Origin: Bacteroidales bacterium
Lineage (GTDB): Bacteria; Bacteroidota; Bacteroidia; Bacteroidales; F082
Direction: 5' to 3'
Assembly (NCBI GenBank): GCA_017537965.1
Contig: JAFYJV010000022.1
Coordinates: forward strand, 24,912-88,911
DNA: 64,000 nucleotides
Each line of letters starts with the position of its first letter. Position 1 is the stretch's first letter. Below the pieces are notes generated by a model, which saw only the letters and a program-made list of their open reading frames with translations, made no database searches and was not told the DNA's origin. Both the position numbers and the translations under genes were made by a program. Of this stretch, positions 33,093 through 44,000 are shown in pieces.

Positions 33093-34600
33093 TGGTTCTT
33101 CAATACGTCGAATGCCAACGGGTATTGCTGAATAAACTGCACGCTCTTGGCGATTTCTGTGTACATCACCTTGTCAACACGCACAAACTCCACGGATTTG
33201 CGATACTCGGCAACGAACTTCTCGATGGTCTTGGATGATTTCAGCGGGCGGCGGAACTCCAAGGCTTGTGCGGCGTTGAGCAACTCGATGGCAAGTACGC
33301 GTTCCAGGTTCTCAGCCACTCTCAAGGCCTTGGTGGCGGCGTTGGCGCCCATGCTGACGTGATCCTCTTGGCCTTGCGACGACTCGATGCTGTCAACCGA
33401 AGCAGGGGTGCAGAGCTGCTTGCTTTGGCTGACGATGCTGGCAGCGGCGTATTGTGGGATCATGAAACCAGAGTTGAGGCCGGGTTCCGCGACGAGGAAT
33501 GAAGGCAGGTCGCGCTTGCCACTGATAAGTTGGTAGATGCGGCGTTCGCTGATGTTGCCCAGTTCAGCCAAAGCGATGGCAAGGAAGTCCAGAGTGATGG
33601 CCAAAGGCTGTCCGTGGAAGTTGCCGGCAGAGATGACGAGGTCCTCGTCGGGGAAGATGGTCGGGTTGTCGGTGACGGCGTTGATCTCTTCGCTGAACAC
33701 GGAGGCCACGTAGTCGATGGCGTCTTTGGAGGCACCGTGTACCTGTGGCATGCAACGGAAGGAGTAGGGATCCTGGACGTGTTTCTTCTCCCGGGCGATG
33801 AGTTGGCTACCCTTGGTGAACTCGCGCACACGCTTGGCGGTGACGATTTGTCCGTTGTGGTGGCGGATCTGATGCACCTGATCGAAGAAAGGCTCGATGC
33901 GGCCGTCGAAGGCTTCCAAGGAGACGCAGCCGATGAGGTCGGCGAGATAGCTCAGGCGGAAGGCTTTCAGCAACACGTAGGTGCCGTAGCTGCTCATGAA
34001 CTGGGTGCCGTTGAGCAGGGCTAAGCCTTCTTTCGACTGGAGGGTGATAGGCTCCCAGCCGAACTTGTCGAGGACTTTCTGGGTAGGGACGATCTTGCCT
34101 TTGTAATGGACTTCGCCCAAGCCCAACAAGGGAAGCATCAGGTTGGCCAGGGGAGCGAGGTCGCCGGAGGCGCCGAGCGATCCCTGGTTGTAAACCACTG
34201 GCAATACGCCGTTGTTGAAGAAGTCGATCAAACGCTGTACGGTGACCACCTGAACGCCGGAATTGCCGTAGCTGAGGCTTTGCACCTTTAATAACAGCAT
34301 GATACGGATGATCTCCTCAGGCACCATCTCACCTGTGCCGCAGGCGTGCGACATGACAAGGTTCTTCTGCAAGGTGCTCAGGTCTTCTTTCGAGATGCTG
34401 TGGTCGCACAAAGAGCCGAATCCGGTGGTGACGCCGTAGATGGGCTTTTCGGGATTCTCCATCTTCTTGTCGAGGTAGTCGCGGCAATGTTGGATGCGTT
34501 GGATGGCGTTGTCTGACAAAGCCAATTTGTAACCATTGGTGATTATTTCATTTACCTGTTTGAAGGTCAGTTCTTTGGATGAAATGTAATGGGTTTTCAT
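33089..34600 (-). CDS. hutH: Histidine ammonia-lyase (aromatic amino acid lyase family)
   Basis: 503 residues. Forms urocanate and ammonia from histidine, using an MIO cofactor made from Ala144-Ser145-Gly146 (GSLGASGDLAPLAN). Catalytic Tyr55 lies in IYGVTTGFG, and the lid and core motifs SHACGTGE, HVQDPYSFR and SMGANAA are present. The whole sequence follows the HutH pattern of Bacteroidota rather than the flavobacterial tyrosine ammonia-lyase pattern. No hutU, hutI or ftcD lies nearby; instead it sits 13 nt after hisS, so two histidine-using enzymes share a transcript. Tyrosine or phenylalanine as substrate is not excluded. Confidence 0.88.
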   Translation of the reverse strand: MKTHYISSKELTFKQVNEIITNGYKLALSDNAIQRIQHCRDYLDKKMENPEKPIYGVTTGFGSLCDHSISKEDLSTLQKNLVMSHACGTGEMVPEEIIRIMLLLKVQSLSYGNSGVQVVTVQRLIDFFNNGVLPVVYNQGSLGASGDLAPLANLMLPLLGLGEVHYKGKIVPTQKVLDKFGWEPITLQSKEGLALLNGTQFMSSYGTYVLLKAFRLSYLADLIGCVSLEAFDGRIEPFFDQVHQIRHHNGQIVTAKRVREFTKGSQLIAREKKHVQDPYSFRCMPQVHGASKDAIDYVASVFSEEINAVTDNPTIFPDEDLVISAGNFHGQPLAITLDFLAIALAELGNISERRIYQLISGKRDLPSFLVAEPGLNSGFMIPQYAAASIVSQSKQLCTPASVDSIESSQGQEDHVSMGANAATKALRVAENLERVLAIELLNAAQALEFRRPLKSSKTIEKFVAEYRKSVEFVRVDKVMYTEIAKSVQFIQQYPLAFDVLKNQ

Positions 34601-34613
34601 TATGTTGAGTTGT

Positions 34614-35981
34614 TTATTTGTTGATCTGTTGAATTGTTGAAACGAGGCGATTGGCTTCCATGGTTTCTTGTCTGCCTTCCTTCATCCATTTGACGGTGAA
34701 GGTCTGCTCGTTCATCTCGGTTTCGCCGGCGATGACCACGATGGGGATGTTGCGCTGGTCGGCGTATTTCATCTGTTTCTGGATCTTGGCGGCATCGGGA
34801 TAGATCTCCGCGTTGACACCGTGCTTGCGCATTTGGTTCAGATACTTCAGGCAATAGCGCTCTTCGTCCTTCCCGAAGTTGAGGAAGATCACCTTGGTGC
34901 TTTCCGACATGGTCTCGGGGAACAGTTTCAGGCCTTCCAACACGTCATAGATGCGGTCGGCACCGAAGCTGATGCCAACGCCTGATACGTTGGGAAGACC
35001 GAAAATACCAGTGAGGTTGTCGTATCGGCCGCCGCCTGAGATGCTGCCCATCGGGAAGTCCTTGGCCTTCACCTCGAAGATGGCGCCGGTGTAGTAGTTC
35101 AGGCCTCTGGCCAAGGTGAGGTCAAGCTCGGTGTCGATACATAACTCCATGTCGTCGATATAGTCGAACAAAGTCTCCAACTCCTCGATGCCTTTTTGGC
35201 CCACTTCGTTGTCGAGCATGGGTTTCAGCTGTGCCAGTTTCTCTCGGGTATTGCCTTTCATGAAGAGGATGGGCTGGAGTTTCCCGATGGCTTCAGGCTC
35301 CAAGCCTTTCTCGGCCAGTTCGGCATTGACGGCGTCAATGCCGATCTTGTCGAGTTTGTCGATGGCCACGGTGATGTCAACCAACGCGTCTGATTTTCCG
35401 ATATACTCGGCGATGCCGGCCAACACCTTGCGGTTGTTGATCTTCAAGATGACGTTGATCTTCAAATCATTGAAGACATCATTCACGATGCTGACCAGTT
35501 CGGCTTCGTTGAGCAGGGAGTTGCTTCCGATGATATCGACATCGCATTGATAGAACTCACGGTAACGGCCTTTCTGGGGACGGTCGGCACGCCAAACGGG
35601 TTGGATCTGATAGCGCTTGAAGGGGAAGGCGATCTGGTCGCGATACATGGTGACGAAACGGGCGAAGGGCACCGTCAAGTCATAGCGTAGGCCTTTCTCG
35701 CTGATCTTGCTTGCCAGTTTCAGGGAGTCGAACGGCTCGCCGTTTTGTTCCACGCCTGAAAGGAAATCTCCCGAGTTCAGGATGCGGAAGAGGAGCTTGT
35801 CGCCTTCCTCGCCGTACTTGCCGAGCAGGGTGCTGAGGTTCTCCATCGAAGGGGTCTCGATGGGGAGGAAACCGTAGCGTTTGAAGACTGACTTGATGGT
35901 ATCGAAGATATAGTTGCGGCGCACCATGACCTCTGGAAGGAAGTCGCGTGTGCCTTTTGGAATCGAAGGTTTTTGTGCCAT
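34614..35981 (-). CDS. hisS: Histidyl-tRNA synthetase
   Basis: 455 residues, class II aminoacyl-tRNA synthetase. Charges tRNA-His with histidine. Motif 1 is near YGFLPIETP, motif 2 is [19 protein letters not shown], and the histidine-binding loop is [10 protein letters not shown] with [11 protein letters not shown]. The anticodon-binding domain covers about 360-450. The last residues, TIQQINK, are encoded by an AACAA-type spacer repeat like the one before acpP, so the repeat runs into the coding end. Operon: MBL hydrolase - hisS - hutH. Confidence 0.97.
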   Translation of the reverse strand: MAQKPSIPKGTRDFLPEVMVRRNYIFDTIKSVFKRYGFLPIETPSMENLSTLLGKYGEEGDKLLFRILNSGDFLSGVEQNGEPFDSLKLASKISEKGLRYDLTVPFARFVTMYRDQIAFPFKRYQIQPVWRADRPQKGRYREFYQCDVDIIGSNSLLNEAELVSIVNDVFNDLKINVILKINNRKVLAGIAEYIGKSDALVDITVAIDKLDKIGIDAVNAELAEKGLEPEAIGKLQPILFMKGNTREKLAQLKPMLDNEVGQKGIEELETLFDYIDDMELCIDTELDLTLARGLNYYTGAIFEVKAKDFPMGSISGGGRYDNLTGIFGLPNVSGVGISFGADRIYDVLEGLKLFPETMSESTKVIFLNFGKDEERYCLKYLNQMRKHGVNAEIYPDAAKIQKQMKYADQRNIPIVVIAGETEMNEQTFTVKWMKEGRQETMEANRLVSTIQQINK

Positions 35982-35994
35982 GGGTTGATGATTG

Positions 35995-37407
35995 TTATTT
36001 CAGTTCGAATGATTCACCAGGTTCGGGAATGACCACGTTGTCCCAGCCTTCTTTTCTCAAAACGCGTTTGTAATACTGCAGGGCGTCGGGATCGCCGTGG
36101 ACCAGGAAGGTCTTCTTGATCTTGGAAGGATCCTGGCATTTCAGATAATCGACCAACTCCTTGTAGTCGCCATGTCCGCTGAATGCATCGATGGAGTAGA
36201 TGTCGGCGGCCACCGTGTATTCGTTGCCGAAGATGGAGATGGTGCTGGGTCGCGGTTCGGCCAACAGCCTTGCGCCCAAAGTCTCGGGTGAGCAATAGCC
36301 GATGGCAAGGATGGTGTTTTTCGGGTTGGAAATGCTGTTGGCGATATGATGCTTGATGCGGCCGGCTTCCATCATGCCTGATGCGGAGATGATGATGCAG
36401 GGCTCTTTCCTGGCATTCAGCGTCTTCGACTCGTTTACGTCGCGGATGAAAGTGAGGCTGTTGAAGCCGAATGGGTCGGGATCGTATTCAATGACGTTTT
36501 TCACGTCGTCGTTGAACAAGTTGAGGTGCATACGGAAGATCTCAGTGGCATTGACGGCGAGAGGGCTATCGACGAATACTGGGATCTTCTCAGGAAGTTT
36601 CCCCTCGTTGTAAAAGTTGTTCAGCAGATAGACGATTTCTTGGGTGCGGCTTACTGCAAAAGACGGGATGATCAACTTGCCGCGTTTTTCCACGCAGGTG
36701 TTGTAGATGATGTCCAACAGCTGTCGCTCGGCATTGCTTCTGTCGCTATGGAGCCGGTTTCCGTAAGTGGCTTCGGTGATGAGATAGTCGCAATGGGGGA
36801 AGGGTTCTGGTGAACGGAGCAGGTAGTTGTATTCACGCCCGATGTCGCCCGTATAGGCGATGCGTGTCATCTCACCGCCTTCATCGATTTCGATGGTGGC
36901 ACAGCCGCTGCCAAGCAGATGGCCGGTGTTGTTGAACTTGACTTTGATGTTGTTGTCAAGATAGATATAGCGGTTATAGGCAACGCTGATGAAGAGTTCC
37001 ATACAGGCACGCGCATCCTGTTCCGTGTAGATGGGTTCCAAGGCGGGGAGGCCTTGACGGCGACGCTTCTTGTTGAACCACTCCATATCGTTTTCTTGGA
37101 TGAAACCGCTGTCGGGCAACATGATGTTGCAAAGATCTCTGGTGGCATCGGTGCAGACCACCTCACCCCTGAACCCGAGTTTGTAGAAATATGGGATCAG
37201 ACCGCAATGGTCGATGTGGGCATGGGTTAGGATGATATAATCGATCTCCTTGGGATCCACCATGATGTTTCTGTTGGCTGCATCGGTTTCCAATCCTTTG
37301 CCTTGAAACATACCGCAGTCCAACAAGATCTTCTTGCCATGGTCTGTGGTGATCAGATGTTTGCTTCCCGTCACTTCTTGGGCGGCGCCGATAAATTTGA
37401 TTTTCAT
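35995..37407 (-). CDS. MBL-fold / beta-CASP hydrolase (RNA-processing exonuclease-like)
   Basis: 470 residues from ATG 37407 ([15 protein letters not shown]), the canonical start of the family. Metal-binding THAHIDHCG at about 70-78, further ligand motifs [10 protein letters not shown] and AYTGDIG, then the beta-CASP and RMMBL region ([24 protein letters not shown], and near the end [10 protein letters not shown] and LVHGDPDAL). Relatives are RNA 3'-end or maturation nucleases of the YSH1/CPSF73 type; exact substrate unknown. It is the first gene of an operon with hisS. Confidence 0.92.
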   Translation of the reverse strand: MKIKFIGAAQEVTGSKHLITTDHGKKILLDCGMFQGKGLETDAANRNIMVDPKEIDYIILTHAHIDHCGLIPYFYKLGFRGEVVCTDATRDLCNIMLPDSGFIQENDMEWFNKKRRRQGLPALEPIYTEQDARACMELFISVAYNRYIYLDNNIKVKFNNTGHLLGSGCATIEIDEGGEMTRIAYTGDIGREYNYLLRSPEPFPHCDYLITEATYGNRLHSDRSNAERQLLDIIYNTCVEKRGKLIIPSFAVSRTQEIVYLLNNFYNEGKLPEKIPVFVDSPLAVNATEIFRMHLNLFNDDVKNVIEYDPDPFGFNSLTFIRDVNESKTLNARKEPCIIISASGMMEAGRIKHHIANSISNPKNTILAIGYCSPETLGARLLAEPRPSTISIFGNEYTVAADIYSIDAFSGHGDYKELVDYLKCQDPSKIKKTFLVHGDPDALQYYKRVLRKEGWDNVVIPEPGESFELK

Positions 37408-37428
37408 ACCATGAAACTTTATCAAGTA

Positions 37429-37436
37429 CAAAAATA
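37429..37436 (-). promoter_or_regulatory. -7 element TATTTTTG for the MBL-hisS-hutH operon
   Basis: Minus strand, 21 nt before the start codon, in the 40-nt gap after the first C25 protease gene. Confidence 0.5.
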
Positions 37437-37447
37437 GATAAAAATGC

Positions 37448-40400
37448 TTATTCTACGATGACTTTCTTCACGCTGATGCCTTGTTCCGATTGAATCATGA
37501 TCATGTAAAGGCCATTCCCGAATGGAGCTAGGTCCAGACTGAGGCGTTCGTCTTTCATGATAGAGCAGTATATGGTTTGTCCGAGGCTGTTGAGGATGCG
37601 GATTTCACTGTCCTTGGCGGCGTTGACCGTGATGTTGCCATGGGTCGGGTTGGGATAGACCTCCATGCCACGGCTTTCTTCGCCAATACCAGTGACTAGC
37701 ACTGCGAGGATCTCGGAATAGCATTCGATGTCGTTGCCATAGTTGGCTCCGATCATATAGTAATATTCGCCTGGGAGCACATACTCATCGGCATATTCGT
37801 AATGGTAGTTAAAGGGTACATTCACCTGCGAAGCAATGATTTCCAGATGGTCGGGATCAGTACCACGGTAGATGTAGTAGCGGTTTAGGCTCATGTTGAC
37901 GCTTGCATCTTTCTCCCAGATCAGGCGCGTGCCGAATTCATCGTCATTCCAGTAATAGAAAGCCTGGAAGTTCTTGGGTGGGATGCAGGTGCTGATTTCT
38001 ACGCAAGCAGTTTCTGAAGCAGGTGATTCTACGCCTTGGAACACAGCGGTCACGGTAAAACAATGGTTGCCGTTTTCGAGGGTGGTAGAGGTGTATTGCG
38101 TCTCGGTGAGATTGGATGCTGCCAATGTATTGTTGTGATAGACATTGTAATAGTCGGCTTGTGAAACGGGTTCCCAAGTGAGTGTTACGATGTTGTCGGC
38201 ATCAGGGACAAGGTTGGCTGTAAGTCCGACAGGTTGGGTTATGACTTGCACGGTGGTCTCGGCGGTCGCAGTTTCGCCGTTGCCACTTACTGTGATGGTA
38301 TAAGTTGTTGTGGTCAATGGAGTGGCCATGGTTGTTGCTGCGTGTGGGTTGCTCAGTCCCGCTATCGGTGTCCATGAGTAGGTGAGGTTGCTTCCTCCAG
38401 TGACGGTGGCAGTAAGTGTCGTGCTGGATCCCGAGGGGATGACAGCGGGATTTGCATTGGCAGTGACGCTAAGTGGGGCGGTAACGGTTGCTGCGGAGGC
38501 ATTTGACTTCGGCGATTCGATGCCTTGATACACAGTGACGATGCGATAGGAATAAGATCCTGGGTTGAGGTTGCTGTCGGTGTAACTGGTCTCCGTGAGG
38601 TTCTGGGCAATCAAGACACTGTTGCGATACACTTTATAGGAATCGGCAGGGTTGGCGGCATCCCATTGCAGCTGGATGCTGTTGCCCGTTGCTGTGGCGG
38701 TCACGTTGTTCGGAGGACAGACTACGGTGATGGTGCACGAATCAGCTGAGCTGTGGGATCCACTAACGACGTTGCAAGTGTAGGTGGTGGTCGTTGTAGG
38801 GGTTGCTATGGGCGATTGGACATTGCTTTGACTTAGGCTTTCGGAGGGGCTCCAGCTATAGGTGAAGTACCAGTTTCCTCCTGTGGCTTGGGCGTTCAGC
38901 GTGGCGGAAGCACCCTTGGCGATGATGTTCGAACTGGCGGTAACGTTGACCTCGACAGGTCCTTCATCGCCTCCAGAAACGATATTGACAGTACCAATAT
39001 AGGTGATCTTGTTGTAGCCGAAGACCGTGAGGGTGGCTTGGGCTATTTGGGTGGGCGTTTCGAATTCGATGGTGGCAGTGCCATTGGCGATGACGGCCGA
39101 ACCCATAATCTCTCCGTTGAGAGTGAGGGTGGCCCTGGCGCCGTCGCCATTGGTTGCGTTGACCACAAAGCTGGTGGCGCCGATTGGAAGTGCTGGTGCA
39201 TGGCTGATACCCATGTCTGCAGGGACATCGTTGCGGAGGGTCAGCGTGGGGTCGCCAAAGAGGATCCAGCACATGTAGGTGCCCATGGCCGCACTGTTGT
39301 TGGCGCCATATTGGTCGATGATCTTCATGTTACCATCGAAGGAGGTGCCTCCGAGGGTTCGTTTGATGTGGTTTTGATAGCTCTCCACCAGGACATCGAC
39401 CATCTCGTCCTGACCATACATCGGAGGCACCCAGGGCTGGGAGATGTACGAGAACATGCCGCCGATGGCTCCAGTGGGTTGGTTGACGTCATTGCTATTA
39501 TTGGCTCTCAGCCATGTTTCTCCAAAACAAGGTTGACTGTGGTCGTACTTGCCGTTCAGACATGCCACCGACCAAACGATGGGCCATTTGTTTACGTTGG
39601 TCAAAGCGTTGACGTGGCTGTTGTTATAGCTGAAGACACCCCAACCGGTTTCGTTCCCGTGGTTGCAATAGTTGATGATGCTGACACCGTTGTTGATGTG
39701 TTGGCTCAGGGTAGTTGCACTGGAGCTGGTACCGCTAACATTCTGATAGTCTCTGTAAACTTCGGTATAATGGTATCCAAGCAGGTCGGTCTTGATGTTG
39801 TCGATATGCTGCCAGTCGTCCTCATTATAGTGTCCGCCATTTCCAGCAACAGTGGCGACACCTGTGCCGTAGGTGAGCCAAGTGTCGTTGGCATTCAGAT
39901 CTCTTTCGTAGGTGATCACCTTGTTGACCTGGGTGGTGACATGGCTGGTGTTTTCAGCGGAGAAACGGCCAACGATGACATCGTTGTAAAAGTCGTTGCC
40001 AGCCACTTGACCGTACCAGTTGTCGGAACGTCCGCTATAGCCTCCGTTATAGGCATAATAACCTTGGATCTGGGCATTGTCGCCTACCAATAGGATGTGG
40101 GCAATGCTGTTGTCGTTGTCGTATTGGGTTTGAATGTAGTTTTTGAGGGATTCGCTGTTGGCACCAGCGACGCTCGTACCCACCATAGTGGTAGGGATGC
40201 CGATTTGTTTTTTCCAGTTGACGTAGGGCTCCATGGCCGACATGAAGGCGTCGTGGCAGATGATGAGCAACTTGCCGGTCTCGTTGACGGGGGAGTATCT
40301 ATTTAGGGCCGCTTGATAGTTGATGAAGCGGCTGTTGTACATGGCACTGAATTCAGGATCCAACTTTATGGTGCTTGATTTGCGGTTGAAGGTATTCTCG

Positions 40401-40993
40401 CCATTGGCACGGTCGCTATACATCTCGACAGTGAGGTCGTAGTAAACACGTAATGTCTTGCTTATGGGGTTATAGGCGAAGGGATGGATCACCATGTTCT
40501 GGCCACGGAAATCGCGTAAAATATAGGGATCGTACAAGCCAACTTGCTCAGAGGGAAAGAAGGCGTCGGTGGAATAGGCGGTTCCAAAGGTGTAGGGCAC
40601 ATCATCTGGATCAATCTGGCGGCTGAAATCTCCTTTGGAAGGGGCGACTTCCATTGGATAATCAACATGATGTTCATTGACGACTCGGATGGCATAGTGC
40701 TGTTGGTCTCCAATAATGGTGGGGATTGCGATTATAGGGAGGTTGGGTTCTCCTGCTTCGGCCGTGCTGACGGCTTTGGGCATGGAGATGAGATTGGAAG
40801 CACCTCGTGGGGTGTTGACTTCGTAGGTATAGAAACCAGGCACTTGGAGATGAATGGTGATGTTGGATTCTGAGGACGAGATCAGAGAGGTTTGGAAGCC
40901 GGAAGGCGCATTGCTGGTGATAGCGTTCCACGACTGGCTTATGCCAGTTAAGGCTGCCAATACCATGAGAGCGGTAAACAGAGTCTTTTTCAT
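37448..40993 (-). CDS. Gingipain-like C25 cysteine protease with PKD/Fn3-type repeats and T9SS tail
   Basis: 1181 residues from ATG 40993. Signal peptide to about residue 19. Residues ~20-215 form a gingipain-type propeptide region, then a C25 catalytic domain with His445 (NYCNHGNETGW) and Cys478 (WSVACLNGKYD), matching the Kgp-like pattern. After an Ig-like module, residues ~680-1010 alternate PKD-like (TYTCNVVSGS, TYTITVSGNG) and Fn3-like (YKVYRNSVLIAQNLTETSY) units. The C-terminus is a T9SS type A sorting domain (VYPNPTHGNITV...GLYMIMI...KKVIVE), so it should be exported by T9SS and surface-attached or released. It lacks the cleaved-adhesin module of its two neighbours and has its own promoter. 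Confidence 0.93.
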   Translation of the reverse strand: MKKTLFTALMVLAALTGISQSWNAITSNAPSGFQTSLISSSESNITIHLQVPGFYTYEVNTPRGASNLISMPKAVSTAEAGEPNLPIIAIPTIIGDQQHYAIRVVNEHHVDYPMEVAPSKGDFSRQIDPDDVPYTFGTAYSTDAFFPSEQVGLYDPYILRDFRGQNMVIHPFAYNPISKTLRVYYDLTVEMYSDRANGENTFNRKSSTIKLDPEFSAMYNSRFINYQAALNRYSPVNETGKLLIICHDAFMSAMEPYVNWKKQIGIPTTMVGTSVAGANSESLKNYIQTQYDNDNSIAHILLVGDNAQIQGYYAYNGGYSGRSDNWYGQVAGNDFYNDVIVGRFSAENTSHVTTQVNKVITYERDLNANDTWLTYGTGVATVAGNGGHYNEDDWQHIDNIKTDLLGYHYTEVYRDYQNVSGTSSSATTLSQHINNGVSIINYCNHGNETGWGVFSYNNSHVNALTNVNKWPIVWSVACLNGKYDHSQPCFGETWLRANNSNDVNQPTGAIGGMFSYISQPWVPPMYGQDEMVDVLVESYQNHIKRTLGGTSFDGNMKIIDQYGANNSAAMGTYMCWILFGDPTLTLRNDVPADMGISHAPALPIGATSFVVNATNGDGARATLTLNGEIMGSAVIANGTATIEFETPTQIAQATLTVFGYNKITYIGTVNIVSGGDEGPVEVNVTASSNIIAKGASATLNAQATGGNWYFTYSWSPSESLSQSNVQSPIATPTTTTTYTCNVVSGSHSSADSCTITVVCPPNNVTATATGNSIQLQWDAANPADSYKVYRNSVLIAQNLTETSYTDSNLNPGSYSYRIVTVYQGIESPKSNASAATVTAPLSVTANANPAVIPSGSSTTLTATVTGGSNLTYSWTPIAGLSNPHAATTMATPLTTTTYTITVSGNGETATAETTVQVITQPVGLTANLVPDADNIVTLTWEPVSQADYYNVYHNNTLAASNLTETQYTSTTLENGNHCFTVTAVFQGVESPASETACVEISTCIPPKNFQAFYYWNDDEFGTRLIWEKDASVNMSLNRYYIYRGTDPDHLEIIASQVNVPFNYHYEYADEYVLPGEYYYMIGANYGNDIECYSEILAVLVTGIGEESRGMEVYPNPTHGNITVNAAKDSEIRILNSLGQTIYCSIMKDERLSLDLAPFGNGLYMIMIQSEQGISVKKVIVE

Positions 40994-41018
40994 GATGATG
41001 AGTTGTTGTTTAAAGCCG

Positions 41019-41026
41019 CAAAGATA
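41019..41026 (-). promoter_or_regulatory. -7 element TATCTTTG for the third C25 gene
   Basis: Minus strand, 25 nt before the start codon and directly after the terminator of the preceding unit. Confidence 0.6.
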
Positions 41027-41042
41027 GGAATATTTCATGAAT

Positions 41043-41070
41043 AAAAAAAGGGCCGCAATAGCGGCCCTTT
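41043..41070 (-). terminator. Intrinsic terminator after the C25 pair
   Basis: On the minus strand AAAGGGCCGC-TATT-GCGGCCCTTT is followed by a T-run. It separates the two-gene C25 unit (48.3-41.1 kb) from the third C25 gene. Confidence 0.92.
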
Positions 41071-41095
41071 AAAAGAGGATCGAAAAGCCAATGGA

Positions 41096-44000
41096 TTATT
41101 TCACAATGACTTTCTGGATGTCGGTGTTGACGCCATCGTTCAGGTGGAGGAGGTAGATGCCCTTTGCAAGGCTGCTCAAGTTGAGCATCTGCTCACCGTT
41201 GGCATGTCCATTCATCACCTGCTGACCAAAGCTGTTGTACAACGAATAGGTGTATTCGCCAACAAATTCAATGTGTAAGTTGCTTTCCGTCGGGTTCGGG
41301 TACACGCGGAAACTCTCGCTGTTTTCGCCGATTCCGAGGTAGCTGAGCACGTTGACGGTCACAAATGAAGGCTGTGATACATTGCCGTCTTCATCTTTGG
41401 CAATGACGCAGTATGTGTAAACGCCGTGTTCAACGGTCTCGCTGAAGCCGTTCTCAATTAGGTCAGTGGCGATTTCTTCACCATTGCGGAAGACACTGTA
41501 GGAAATAGCTCTTTCCATAGCGGTCCAGCTAATGATGACTTCATTGTCGATCACTTCAGCAACAAGGTTTTCAACGCCGTTGTTGGCCGTACTGATGCTG
41601 CTGGCTGGCATTTGGATGTTGTCAATCCATGCGCAGTCGCTACCGCTACTGACGCTATAGTCTTTTTCGTACTTCCATTTGAGGGTGTGTTGACCAGTAG
41701 TAATGGGGAAACTGACCTGACTCCAATCAAGGCTGCCTGACCATGAACCCATCTCGATGCCGTCAATGTAGAAGTAAAGCTTGTCATAGTTGGATTCGGA
41801 GGAAACCTTTCTAAAGAAGCTGATCTCATCGTCAGTAGGGATGTTGACGGTCACTTTCATTGTAGTGCTGCTTGAGTGGCTGATGGCACCTGACTTGGCG
41901 CAATAGCTGCCTTCATAGGCGTTGCTGGAGTCAATGGTCCAGGACTGACCCTCAAAGCTCCAGTCGAATGCGGAGAAATTGCCGGTCTCGAAACCTTCCA
42001 TGATATTGCCAACGCTGATGACGGTGGTGCCACTAACTGAATAGAAGTCGGCGTTGAGGAGATAAGAAACCTCAAAGCAGCTTCCTTCCTCTACGTTTTC
42101 AGCGATTGTGATCGGAACTTCGAAGACGATGGATTCCTGAGCGGGGATGGATTCAAACTCAAAAGAGGCGTTGGGTATGGTGAGCTCAGGAGCGCAGCTG
42201 AAGAGATTAAACATTCCAGCAGGAGCATCGCAGTGACCGTTGTTAGCGAATTGCAACTTGACGATGCCTTCGTGTTGGCCGAGTAAGTCGCCTTCCAAAA
42301 CCATTTGCACAAACTCAACGGTAGGAGCGTTGACATTGACGTTGAAGTTGGAATTCCAAACATCGTCGCCCGCTGTCATGTCAAGTGCGAAGTTGATCTT
42401 GGTTCCGTCGGGAATATTGTTGGAGATCTTGAAACGGAAGATGTCATCGATGGAAATGGTGGCTCCTTCAGCCAAGCTAGCGATGGTAGCTGTGTTGTTG
42501 AGGATCTCGGTGATATATTCGGATTCAGTGCTCAAAGTAACTGTCACGTCGTTGACGGTTTCCACACCGACGTTTTTCACTTGGACATTGACAGAGCCTT
42601 CTTCACCAAAGTTGAATGATCCGGTCTCCGTGTTGACTTGGAAGTCGTCAAGCACGAGGTATGGACCTTCGGCAGGAACAATCTCAATTTCTCCCCTATA
42701 GGTGACCTTATTGAAGCCGAGGATCGTGAGATCGGCCACACCTACGTTGCTTAGTCCAGGGAAGCTGAGGGTGGCGGTGCCATCCACGATTTTCGATGAA
42801 GCAAGCATCTCGCCGTTTATGGAGAGGGTGGCGATGCCGTATTCAACATCGGCATTGACGATGAGTTCAGACATGCCAAGCATCAACACGGATGGATTGG
42901 TCGAGACGTTCATCTCGGTCGGGATGGCTGTTCTCAACATCATTGATGGGTCACCGAAGAGAAGCCATGAGTTGAATGTCTGATAAGCGTCATTGGGCGC
43001 CATGTCAAGAACATACATGCTTCCGTTCAATGAAGCACCGCCGAAAGTGTGGTTGAACTGGTCAACACTGCGCCATCCTGTCAAGATGTCAACCATCTCG
43101 TCCTGGCCGTACATTGGCGGGATCCATGGTTGTGAAACGAAGGAGAACATGCCACCGACGGCACCTGTAGGAGCACCAGTAGCATTGTTCTTGGCGCGAA
43201 GCCATGACTCAGCGAAGCATGTGCCAACGTCGAACTTGCCATTCAAGCAAGCCACTGACCAAACAATAGGCAACTTGTAGTCATTGGTCAAAGCAGCGAC
43301 ATTGCTGGTGCTGTAGTTGGCCACACCCCAGCTGGTCTCTGAACCATGGTTGCAGTAGTTGATGATGCTGATACCTTCGTTGATGGTACCGCTGATGGTC
43401 GTGGTGCTAGCGTCACCACCGCTGCCACCGTGATGCTCTGTAATAGTCGTATAGGTGTAGTGCAAAAGGGTATCACGGATGCGGTCGATGTGCTGATAGT
43501 CATCTTCGCCATAGTGGCCGCTACCGGCACCGTAATAACCGATACCCATGCCTTTGTCGCCCCAAGTGGCATCCCCAGTGACATCACGTTCAAAGTAGAT
43601 GATCTTGCTGACTTGCAAATCAGCATCTGATGCATTCGACACAGAGAGACGGCCGACTAACACTTCCAGATAGTCATCATTGCCTTCCAGTTTTCCGATG
43701 TAGTTATCGGAAAACACTGTGCCACCGGAACCAGAACCCATGTTTTTAGGTGTGAGATCATTGTATTCGCCAACGATGAGTACATACTCCAGGTTGTGGG
43801 CGGGATCGTTATAGAAGTTGCTAACGTAGTTCTTGACGTTTTCGATGTTATTACCACCGGCAGTAGAGAGGCTTACCAATGTGGTTGGACGACCAGACTG
43901 GTTTTTCCACTCCACCAAGGGCTGTAAATTGCTCATGTAAGGATCTGCGCAGATGATAAGCAGTTCACCGAAATCCTCGTCAAAGGTGTACTTGGCGCCT

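Noticed and set aside
33089-34600. Tyrosine ammonia-lyase of a pigment pathway
   Set aside because: Motif and sequence context follow the HutH pattern of Bacteroidota (YGVTTGFGSLCD, SHACGTGE) rather than the flavobacterial TAL pattern.
38888-40093. 401-residue open frame on the plus strand
   Set aside because: Antisense to a C25 protease with catalytic residues and a T9SS tail; no recognisable domain.
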